Source of the DNA: an uncultured bacterium
Lineage (GTDB): Bacteria > Planctomycetota > Phycisphaerae > Phycisphaerales > SM1A02
Direction: 5' to 3'
NCBI GenBank assembly: GCA_903861235.1
Contig: CAIOTP010000343.1
Location: 1-7,048 of the forward strand
DNA length: 7,048 bases
Shown: piece after piece, positions 1 through 6,653 of the stretch
Layout: every line of letters begins with the position of its first letter
Position numbering within the stretch: position 1 is the stretch's first letter
Notes under the pieces: model-generated
The model's input: only the letters and a program-made list of their open reading frames with translations
Told to the model about the DNA's origin: nothing
The model's database searches: none
Position numbers and translations under genes: made by a program

Positions 1-864
1 ATTTCGACCGAAGTCGCCGTCCTCTCGATGATGCGCTCGATGCGCGGATTCCTCGGGCCGCGCGACATCTTCCGCAACCCGGAGAGCATGTTCCGCCAGT
101 TCGTGAAGACCGGCGGCGAGAGTCCGTTCGACCTGCACCTGTCCATGGGCGGCGGGGACTTCACCGTGATGGGCATGCACTTCAAGCTCGGCCTGTACGA
201 GCACCAGAGCGCCGGCGCCCTGCAGGGCATGATCGACCTGGTTCAGCGTCACCCCGAGATCGCCCGGGACACCGGCGGCATCCGTCGCATCCTGATCACG
301 GCCTACGAGCCTGCGTTCGGCATCATCGGCGACCCGGCCAAGCGCGATCCCAAGACCCGCCAGAGCGCGGACCACAGCATGGTCTACATCGTGGGCACGC
401 TGCTGCGGAAGGCGGCGGAGCGCGTCGCGAAGAAGGGCGCCGAGGCCCTGGCCGGCGGCAACGACCAGGTCTGGAAGACCCTGATGCTCGGGCCGCACGA
501 CTACGGTCCCGAGGCCATCGCCCACCCGGACACGCGCTCGCTGATGTCCAAGATGGACTTCCAGCACGGTGGCGCCGAGTACGACCGTCGCTACCCCGAG
601 GGCATCCCCACCAGCCTGAAGGTGGAGATGGCCAGTGGCGCGGCGTTCGACAGCGGCCTGGTCATGTTCCCCGCCGGGCATGCCCGAAACACCACCGCCG
701 ACCTTCGCGGGATCCTCGACGCCAAGTTCGCCCTGCTGGGCAAGCTGGCCATGGACAAGCCCAAGGGCACCATCCGCGACCTGCTCGCGGTGGGCGAGAT
801 GGGCCGGAAGGACCTGTCCCGCGTGCACGACTTCAAGATCGAGGACCGCGGCGCGTTCGAGTGA
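1..864 (+). CDS. MmgE/PrpD family protein (2-methylcitrate dehydratase-like), 5'-truncated
   Basis: The reading frame is open from base 1 to a TGA at 862-864, giving 287 visible residues; the true start lies before the window, since family members are usually about 450-500 residues. The family includes 2-methylcitrate dehydratase (PrpD, which dehydrates 2-methylcitrate in propionate catabolism) and Bacillus MmgE; these are cytoplasmic enzymes. Visible family signatures are the segment LGLYEHQSAGALQG, matching the PrpD 'YPAEFHAQ.A' region; DPKTRQSADHSMVYIVGTLL, matching the 'D..TR..ADHS..Y' core motif; and VMFPAGHARN near the C-terminus, matching 'YP.GHA.R' in E. coli PrpD. The ATG codons at 28 and 31 are internal, because conserved-looking sequence (ISTEVAVLS) continues upstream in frame. 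It ends 3 nt from the stop of the convergent protease gene. Family assignment is strong; the exact substrate is not settled, since many paralogues have other or unknown substrates, so no symbol is given. Confidence 0.88.
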   Translation: MSTEVAVLSMMRSMRGFLGPRDIFRNPESMFRQFVKTGGESPFDLHLSMGGGDFTVMGMHFKLGLYEHQSAGALQGMIDLVQRHPEIARDTGGIRRILITAYEPAFGIIGDPAKRDPKTRQSADHSMVYIVGTLLRKAAERVAKKGAEALAGGNDQVWKTLMLGPHDYGPEAIAHPDTRSLMSKMDFQHGGAEYDRRYPEGIPTSLKVEMASGAAFDSGLVMFPAGHARNTTADLRGILDAKFALLGKLAMDKPKGTIRDLLAVGEMGRKDLSRVHDFKIEDRGAFE

Positions 865-867
865 CCC

Positions 868-3800
868 TCAGCCGGCGGGCTTGGGCGGCGGCGAGGTGGG
901 CGGCTGCGTCTCCGGTCGAGGCGGCGTGAACCGCTCGGCCGGCAGCTTGCCCTTCACGAAGTCGATCGCCCGTTCGAGCTGCGGGTCGCGTCCGGCCACA
1001 CGGTCCGCCGGCGTGACCTCCACCTCGATGTCGGGCTTCACGCCCTCGTTCTCCATGGCGTAGCCACGGCCCGGGGTCCAGTAGCCGTAGCCGGGCTGCG
1101 AGGACATGCCTCCGTCCACGAAGCCCTTGTCCATGTTGATGCCGATGGTGCCGCCCCAGGTCCGCGTGCCGATCAGGGTGCCCGCACCGATCGCGCGCAT
1201 GGTCTCGGGGAAGATGTCGCCGTCGCTGCCGGAGTTCTGGTCGATGAGCACGGCGATCGGTCCCCGCGGGGCGTTCTGCGGATTCGTGGTCACGGCCCCG
1301 TCGCGCGGCACCGTGTAGCCCCAGGGCCTGCGTGCCAGGCGCTCGGCGATGACCGGGCTCACGTAGCCGCCTCCGTTGTTGCGGGTGTCCACCACCCAGC
1401 CCTCCCGGTCCACCTGCGGATAGAAGCCCCGCATGAACGAGGTGATGCCGTCGGTGTCCATGTCGGGCAGGTGCATGTAGCCGAGCCTGCCTGCACTCCG
1501 ACGAGCCACTTCGCGACGGTTCGTCTCCACCCAGTCCAGATACCGCAGGCGGGATTCGTCGGCGGGAAGCATGCACTCGAGGCGGCGGGCGTTCGCGCCG
1601 GAGGCGTCGTCCGCCAGTTCGAGCACCACCGGACGGCCCCCGCAGCCCACCAACGCCACGCCCAGGTCCTGCTTCGCGTCCACGCGGCGGCCGTTGACCG
1701 ACCGGATCACGGAACCCGGCTTCACGGCGCGGAAGGTGGCGGCGAGCGGACTCTCAGGTCCACCCTCGGCTCGACGGTCGGGAAGCACTCGCGTGATCAC
1801 CCAGACTCCGCCACGGACCTCGGCGTCGGCGCCCAGCACGCCCACGCTCACCGCCTCGGGTTCGCGGAAGGTCTCGCCACCCATGATGTAGACATGACTG
1901 TTGCCCAGCTCGCTGCCCATCCAGCCGAGGAGCTCGTTCAGTTCCTCGCGGGTGCCCACGCGGTCCACCAGCGGTCGGTAGCGCCGACGCACCGCATCCC
2001 AGTCCACGCCACCCATGTCGCTTCGCCAGAAGAAGTCCTTCTGGAGGCGCCAGGATTCGTCGAAGATCTGTCGCCACTCGGCGCGAGGATCCACCTGCAC
2101 CAAGGCACCCGAAAGATCGATCACGCGGCCCGGTCCCTGAAGATCGTCGGTCTCCGCCGCCGCCGATTCCATGGCGGCGTCGGCTCGAACCGGAACCAGC
2201 CACATCCGAGCACCGTCCCACGCCGCCACGGAATGGCCCGTGGCATCCATGGTCCAGACGGCGACGGCCTCTTCACCCAGGAGCGGCTGCGTCTTGCCTG
2301 TCACCGCTTCGAACCGCTCGAGACGGGTCGTGGGCACGCCCAGAGGCGGACTCGGCCAAGGCACTTCGGAAACCCCCTGCGGCGACTGCCTTCCCAGCAC
2401 CACGCCGCCCTGCACCGCCTCGATGCCGTCGAATTGTCCGGGCTTCACGGGGAGCGCAACCACGCGTCGGCCCAGATCGTCCAGTTCGACGGTGATCGGC
2501 GGCACCCCCGAAGACGCCGCGTCCATCTCCTGGACATCCTCGTCGGCATCGTCGGCATCTTCAGCATCGTCGGCATTGTCAGCCTCGTCCGCATCATCAG
2601 CCGGCGTGCCGAGTGGACGGGTCAGGGCCTCGGTGCTGCCGGCTGCCCACGCCCGCAGGTCCATGCCTGCCTCGGCCGCCTCGGCTGCGGACGGCGGCGG
2701 CGTGCCGGCCTGGAGCGGCAGGGCGCAGGGCACGGTGGTTCCGATGTTGGCGAAGTTCAGATCGAGCTCGTCGGTGATCGGATCGATGTGGCGGGACGAA
2801 AGGAAGTAGAGGTACTTGCCCGCCGGATCCCATCGAGGCGATCGATCGTTGGTCATGCCCTCGCCCACCGCCGCGTTCTGGCCGCGCTCCAGGTCGAGAA
2901 GCCGGATCTGACCCAGGCCGGTGGGCAGCGGATGGGTCCATGCGATCCAGCGCGAGTCCGGGCTGAACCGCGCATCCATGATCGCGCCGGCCTCCGCTCG
3001 GGCCACCTCCACCACCTTGCCGTCCGAGACCCGGATGGCTCGGAGCAGGCCCGCCTTGTCGCCCACCGCCACCCACGAACCGTCCGGACTCGCCACCGGA
3101 TCCATCAGCCACACGGGGCTGCGCAGCAGCTCCCGAGGCGGATTCGATGTGTCGTCGGGATCGAGGACCACCAGCCTCTGCTCCGGCTCGCCGTCGACCA
3201 CGCAGGCCATGGCCTTCCCGACCCATACGGCGCCGCGCTCGCGTCGATCGGAGGATCCGGGCACCTGCACCGCCCGCGCCGGTGCGACCCCTCGATCCGG
3301 ACCGACCGGAACCACCAGGAGCTCGCCTCGGCTCTCGATCACCAGCGACCCTGCACCGGGCGAGAGCGAAAAACTCGTGGCATCCTGCATGGGCGGACGG
3401 CTTCGCACGCGGTCGGCGAATCGGTCACCGACCAGGCGGAGGTCCAGCGTGCACAGGCTCCCGTCCTTCGTGTCGAACAGGCAGATGTCCGCACCTCGGG
3501 TGAACACGATCCGGGTGCCGTCACGAGCGGGGTCGCCGCTGGCCCATGCGGCGTCGAGCTCGCCGGCGCCGAACCGGGTGTGCTGCCTGCGGTCGCCGCC
3601 CTCGGGCACGTCACTCCACAGGTTCATCACACGGTCCGTGTCCGCCAGGAACCAGACCCTGCCGCCCACCCACATGGGAAAGAGCTCGTTCTCCGACGTC
3701 TGCGTGAGCCGGGTGAAGTTCCTGCGATCGGCGGACGCGATCCAGATGTCGGGGGCGGTGCCTCCGCGGTAGCGCTTCCACGCCCAGGTCTCGTTGCTCC

Positions 3801-4356
3801 ACGGATTGAAGGCGATTCGTCCGCCGACCGGATCGAACGAGGCCAGCGAGCCCTCGCCGATCCCCAGCGGCTCGGCCGGGCCGCCGGCCACCGGAACGGA
3901 CCACAGCTCGTCGCGCCCGAGCGGGTTCGCCCGGTCACTGCGATAGAGCACGCGCTCCGCATCCGGCGTAAACGCCAGGGGCCGCTCCATGGACGGATGG
4001 AATGTGAGGCGAACGGGCGAGCCGCCGGTCACGGGCATCACGTACACCTCGGGTGTTCCGTCGTAATCGGCCTCGAAGGCGACCATGTCGCCCCGGGGAG
4101 AGAGCACCGGCGCCGTCTCGGTGCCCGTGCCGCTGGTCAGTCGCGTGGCCTCGATCGGGCCGGAGAGGTCGGCGGGCAATCGCGCCGTCCAGAGGTCGCC
4201 CTCCGAGACGAACACCAGTCGATCGCCACGGACGACCGGACGCATGAAGAAGCCTCGGCCTGGCGCCGCCGCCAGCGGCGGCACCGAGGCCTGGGGCACG
4301 AGGGCGGTCGCGGACAGGGCAAGGCACAGCGGGATCAGCATGAGCATGGATCGCAT
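868..4356 (-). CDS. Secreted Tricorn-like S41 family serine protease with propeller and PDZ-like domains
   Basis: This 1162-residue protein resembles archaeal Tricorn protease, which trims peptides. An N-terminal signal peptide (residues 1 to about 18, hydrophobic LMLIPLCLALSATA) suggests export, so it probably acts in the periplasm or outside the cell, unlike cytosolic Tricorn. Residues about 35-735 carry TolB/WD40-like propeller strands (for example LSPRGDMVAFEADYDG and FSPDSRWIAWTHP), as expected for two propellers. A helical core segment follows (about 757-825) and ends in NSHVYI with S820-H821, then a PDZ-like domain (about 837-910, with GSVIRSVNGRRV) and the S41 core (about 955-1110). 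RNNGGG is at 992-997, the nucleophile S1044 is in SGSDGDIFPE, and E1102 is in MENEGVKPDIE. Spacing fits Tricorn: S820-S1044 is 224 residues (220 in Tricorn S745-S965), and S1044-E1102 is 58, identical to S965-E1023. An acidic repeat (586-612) and a Pro-rich tail (1143-1162) are extra. The ATG at 4356 is preceded by GGAA with a 7-nt spacer; M4 and M6 are possible alternative starts. Confidence 0.93.
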   Translation of the reverse strand: MRSMLMLIPLCLALSATALVPQASVPPLAAAPGRGFFMRPVVRGDRLVFVSEGDLWTARLPADLSGPIEATRLTSGTGTETAPVLSPRGDMVAFEADYDGTPEVYVMPVTGGSPVRLTFHPSMERPLAFTPDAERVLYRSDRANPLGRDELWSVPVAGGPAEPLGIGEGSLASFDPVGGRIAFNPWSNETWAWKRYRGGTAPDIWIASADRRNFTRLTQTSENELFPMWVGGRVWFLADTDRVMNLWSDVPEGGDRRQHTRFGAGELDAAWASGDPARDGTRIVFTRGADICLFDTKDGSLCTLDLRLVGDRFADRVRSRPPMQDATSFSLSPGAGSLVIESRGELLVVPVGPDRGVAPARAVQVPGSSDRRERGAVWVGKAMACVVDGEPEQRLVVLDPDDTSNPPRELLRSPVWLMDPVASPDGSWVAVGDKAGLLRAIRVSDGKVVEVARAEAGAIMDARFSPDSRWIAWTHPLPTGLGQIRLLDLERGQNAAVGEGMTNDRSPRWDPAGKYLYFLSSRHIDPITDELDLNFANIGTTVPCALPLQAGTPPPSAAEAAEAGMDLRAWAAGSTEALTRPLGTPADDADEADNADDAEDADDADEDVQEMDAASSGVPPITVELDDLGRRVVALPVKPGQFDGIEAVQGGVVLGRQSPQGVSEVPWPSPPLGVPTTRLERFEAVTGKTQPLLGEEAVAVWTMDATGHSVAAWDGARMWLVPVRADAAMESAAAETDDLQGPGRVIDLSGALVQVDPRAEWRQIFDESWRLQKDFFWRSDMGGVDWDAVRRRYRPLVDRVGTREELNELLGWMGSELGNSHVYIMGGETFREPEAVSVGVLGADAEVRGGVWVITRVLPDRRAEGGPESPLAATFRAVKPGSVIRSVNGRRVDAKQDLGVALVGCGGRPVVLELADDASGANARRLECMLPADESRLRYLDWVETNRREVARRSAGRLGYMHLPDMDTDGITSFMRGFYPQVDREGWVVDTRNNGGGYVSPVIAERLARRPWGYTVPRDGAVTTNPQNAPRGPIAVLIDQNSGSDGDIFPETMRAIGAGTLIGTRTWGGTIGINMDKGFVDGGMSSQPGYGYWTPGRGYAMENEGVKPDIEVEVTPADRVAGRDPQLERAIDFVKGKLPAERFTPPRPETQPPTSPPPKPAG
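2539..2601. repeat. Seven-unit 9-bp tandem repeat encoding an acidic linker
   Basis: Seven imperfect 9-bp units, consensus TCGTCGGCA on the plus strand, lie in frame within the protease gene. On the coding strand they read as the triplets ADD-ADE-ADN-ADD-AED-ADD-ADE (residues 586-606), followed by DVQEMD (607-612). The unit length keeps the frame, so copy-number change would lengthen or shorten the linker without breaking the protein. The position, just before the propeller strand 'ITVELDDLGRRVVALPV', is where I recall other bacterial Tricorn-like proteins carrying charged, poorly conserved loops. Confidence 0.85.
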
Positions 4357-4381
4357 GATTCGGTTCCGTTCAGGGCGGCGA

Positions 4382-5425
4382 TCAGCCGCGCAGGTGGTTC
4401 ATCACGTGGGCGACCTCGTCGGCCGAGCCCATGACCAGCGGAGTGCGGGCGTGCACCTCGGTGGGCACGATCTCCATGGTGCGCCGCCCTCCGTCCGTGC
4501 TCGTGCCGCCGGCCTGCTCCACCAGGAAGCTCATCGGGTTCGCCTCGTAGAGCAGCCGCAGCTTCCCGCCCGGGTGCTTCTTCGTGGGCGGATACAGGAA
4601 CACGCCGCCGTTCACGAGCGTGCGATGGATGTCCGCCACCATGCTGCCGATGTAGCGGCTGCTGTAGCCCTGCTCGTGCGCCCACTTCAGGTAGCGCTGG
4701 TAGCCCGCGGGGAACCCCTCGGAGTAGGCCTCGTTCACGGAATAGACCTTGTTCCTGCGGGGCATCTTCAGGTCGCGCTGCACCAGCAGGAAGCTGCCCA
4801 CGCTCATGTCCAGCTCGAACATGTGCACGCCATGGCCGGTGGTGATCACGAACACGGTGCTGCTGCCGTACAGCACGTAGCCGGCGGCCACCTGCTGCAT
4901 GCCCGGCTGGCACACCGTGCGCACGGCGTCGGGAATGTTCGGATCGTTGCGGAGGATGGTGAAGATGGTGCCCACCCCCACCGCGGTGTCCAGGTTGCTG
5001 CTGCCGTCGAGCGGGTCGAAGAGCACGCAGTACTTGCCACCGTCGGTGCCCTTCCGAAGGATGGTGGGCTGCTCGTCTTCCTCGCTGCCGAGCACGGCGA
5101 TGGAGCTGCGGCTGCCGAGCACCCGCATGATCACCTCGTTGGCGATCACGTCCATCTTGATCTGCTCCTCGCCCTGCACGTTCACGTCGCCTTCCTTGCC
5201 CACGCCGCCCTGCAGGCGCACATGGCGCACCTTGTAGGCGATCATCTTGGCGGCGAGCGAGATGGCCGACACGATCCAGCTGAACTCGCCGCTGGCGTTG
5301 GGGAAGCGGGACTCCTCCTCCAGGATGAAGGTCTGCAGGCTGGTCAGGTTGTCGGTGACCACGCCGCGGCGGGCCTGGTGAGGTGCGTGCGGACCGCTGC
5401 CAGATGGGGCGTTCGACGGGCTCAT
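4382..5425 (-). CDS. fbp: Fructose-1,6-bisphosphatase class I
   Basis: The product (347 residues) hydrolyses fructose 1,6-bisphosphate to fructose 6-phosphate in gluconeogenesis, in the cytoplasm. The class I metal-site motifs are intact: E115-E116 in LGSEEDE, D137 and D140 in FDPLDGSSN, and E294 in KLRLLYEANPMSF. Sugar-phosphate residues matching the mammalian enzyme are R257-Y258 (RYIGSMVADIHR), Y278 and K288, at the same distances from the metal-site Glu (human R243, Y264, K274, E280). AMP-site equivalents K131, Y132 and R159 (human K112, Y113, R140) are also present. The first 20 or so residues are low complexity (MSPSNAPSGSGPHAPHQARR) and precede the conserved part, which begins near VVTDNLTSLQTFI. 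A GTG at V22 (5360-5362) is a possible alternative start; neither start has a good Shine-Dalgarno. The protease gene begins 25 nt downstream on the same strand, so the two probably share a transcript. The family call is very secure; start choice is uncertain. Confidence 0.96.
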   Translation of the reverse strand: MSPSNAPSGSGPHAPHQARRGVVTDNLTSLQTFILEEESRFPNASGEFSWIVSAISLAAKMIAYKVRHVRLQGGVGKEGDVNVQGEEQIKMDVIANEVIMRVLGSRSSIAVLGSEEDEQPTILRKGTDGGKYCVLFDPLDGSSNLDTAVGVGTIFTILRNDPNIPDAVRTVCQPGMQQVAAGYVLYGSSTVFVITTGHGVHMFELDMSVGSFLLVQRDLKMPRRNKVYSVNEAYSEGFPAGYQRYLKWAHEQGYSSRYIGSMVADIHRTLVNGGVFLYPPTKKHPGGKLRLLYEANPMSFLVEQAGGTSTDGGRRTMEIVPTEVHARTPLVMGSADEVAHVMNHLRG

Positions 5426-5477
5426 GCGGCGGACCGGAGGCTACCATCCGCGTCCCGCATTCCTGAAGGAGATCCGC
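5426..5477. promoter_or_regulatory. Divergent intergenic region between fbp and the thiolase gene
   Basis: These 52 nt separate two outward-facing start codons, so promoter elements for both the fbp-protease and thiolase-pseudopilin units must lie here or reach into the two coding regions. TACCAT at 5442-5447 weakly resembles a -10 box for the plus strand, but no matching -35 stands out, so no specific promoter is claimed. If fbp starts at the GTG at 5362, the region grows to 115 nt. Confidence 0.45.
5466..5471 (+). promoter_or_regulatory. Shine-Dalgarno site of the thiolase gene
   Basis: AAGGAG lies 6 nt upstream of the ATG at 5478. It decides the start: the in-frame ATG at 5424 would place this site inside the coding region and add 18 residues not seen in thiolases, which normally begin close to a 'VIV.A.RTPVGKF' segment like the one here. 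Confidence 0.85.
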
Positions 5478-6653
5478 ATGTCGCAGCCCGTCATCGTCGC
5501 CGCCCGCCGCACCCCCGTGGGCAAGTTCGGAGGCTCGCTCGCCAAGGTGCCCGCGCCGCAGCTGGGCGCGTTCGCCATGGAGGCCCTGTTCGCCGACGCG
5601 CCCACCGCCAAGGCCGCGATCGAGGAGTGCATCATGGGCAACGTGCTGCAGGCGGGTGTGGGCCAGAACCCCGCGCGGCAGGCGGGTCTGCTCGCCGGCC
5701 TGCCCGACACGCTCAGCGCCGTCACCGTGAACAAGGTCTGCGGCTCCGGACTTCAGGCGGTCATGCAGGCGTGCACCGCCATCCGTGCGGGGGAACTGCA
5801 CGCGGCGGTCGCCGGAGGCATGGAGAACATGGACCTGGCTCCGCACTTCATGCACCTGCGCAGCGGCGTTCGATACGGCGAGGCGAAGATGCAGGACCAC
5901 ATGGCGCACGACGGCCTGAGCTGCGCGTTCGAGAAGTGGGCCATGGGCTGCGCGGCCGACTACACCGCGCAGAAGGCGGGCATCAGCCGCGCCGAGCAGG
6001 ACCGCTTCAGCGCCCAGAGCCATCAGCGGGCCGCCCACGCCACCAAGGAAGGCTGGTTCAAGGCCGAGATCGTGCCGCTGCCGGCCGAGAGGATCGGCCA
6101 GAAGGCCGGCTGCGACGCGGACGAGGGCATCCGGGCGGATTCCACGGCCGACGGGCTGGGCAAGCTCAAGGCGGCGTTCGGCAAGGACGGCACCGTCACC
6201 GCGGGCAACGCCAGCCAGATCAGCGACGGCGCGGCCGCGGTCATCGTGATGAGCGACGGCAAGGCGAAGGAACTCGGCCTGAAGCCGCTCGCACGTGTGG
6301 TCGCCCAGGACACCGCCGGCACCGCTCCCAAGGACCTCTTCTTCGCCCCCGCCCTTTCGATCGAGCGGCTGCTGAAGAAGGCCGGTCTGGGCGTGAAGGA
6401 CATCGACCTGTTCGAGATCAACGAGGCCTTCGCCGCGCAGGTGCTGGCGGACATCAAGCCCCTGGGCATCTCCGAGGACAAGCTGAACATCGGCGGCGGC
6501 GGCATCGCGCTCGGTCACCCGATCGGCGCCAGCGGCGCCCGTGTGCTGGTCACGCTGCTGCACCAGCTCAGGCGCACCGGCGGCAGGCGCGGCGTCTGCT
6601 CGCTGTGCCTGGGTGGCGGCAACGCGGTGAGCATGCTGGTCGAGATGGCGTGA
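5478..6653 (+). CDS. Thiolase family protein (acetyl-CoA C-acetyltransferase or 3-ketoacyl-CoA thiolase)
   Basis: This 391-residue protein is the usual length for a bacterial thiolase. These enzymes condense two acetyl-CoA to acetoacetyl-CoA, or cleave 3-ketoacyl-CoA in beta-oxidation. The nucleophile is C88 in VCGSGLQAV. The other active-site residues are N315 in NEAFAAQ, H347 in GGGIALGHPIGASGAR and C377 in CLGGGNAV. All four are one less than in Zoogloea ramigera thiolase (C89, N316, H348, C378), so the alignment is essentially ungapped. The N-terminus (VIVAARRTPVGKFGG) is typical. Two differences stand out. The Zoogloea H156 position is A155 (WAMG instead of the usual HMG), and the loop around Zoogloea M288 reads DLFFAP, with bulky residues. 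Both may change substrate preference, so I do not choose between AtoB-like and FadA-like. The stop overlaps the GTG start of the downstream pseudopilin gene. Confidence 0.93.
   Translation: MSQPVIVAARRTPVGKFGGSLAKVPAPQLGAFAMEALFADAPTAKAAIEECIMGNVLQAGVGQNPARQAGLLAGLPDTLSAVTVNKVCGSGLQAVMQACTAIRAGELHAAVAGGMENMDLAPHFMHLRSGVRYGEAKMQDHMAHDGLSCAFEKWAMGCAADYTAQKAGISRAEQDRFSAQSHQRAAHATKEGWFKAEIVPLPAERIGQKAGCDADEGIRADSTADGLGKLKAAFGKDGTVTAGNASQISDGAAAVIVMSDGKAKELGLKPLARVVAQDTAGTAPKDLFFAPALSIERLLKKAGLGVKDIDLFEINEAFAAQVLADIKPLGISEDKLNIGGGGIALGHPIGASGARVLVTLLHQLRRTGGRRGVCSLCLGGGNAVSMLVEMA

Noticed and set aside
28..33. ATG codons at 28 and 31 as the start of the PrpD-like gene
   Set aside because: The frame is open to base 1 with plausible family sequence, and the protein would lack the N-terminal 35-40% of the family.
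869..906. CAGCCG/CGGCTG inverted repeat near the convergent gene ends, considered as a terminator
   Set aside because: The loop is long, the repeat is inside the protease coding region, and no T-tract follows on either strand.
833..1576. A 247-codon minus-strand frame inside the 3' part of the protease gene
   Set aside because: It overlaps the conserved S41 catalytic region in another frame and has no family resemblance of its own.
1471..4434. A 987-codon open frame on the plus strand, antisense to the protease gene
   Set aside because: It is a shadow produced by GC-rich codon bias. Its translation is His/Arg/Gly-rich with no recognisable domain, while the opposite strand has a complete protease with catalytic motifs.
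5424..5477. Upstream ATG at 5424 as the thiolase start
   Set aside because: The 18 extra residues do not look like thiolase, the codon overlaps the fbp start, and the good Shine-Dalgarno at 5466-5471 serves the ATG at 5478.
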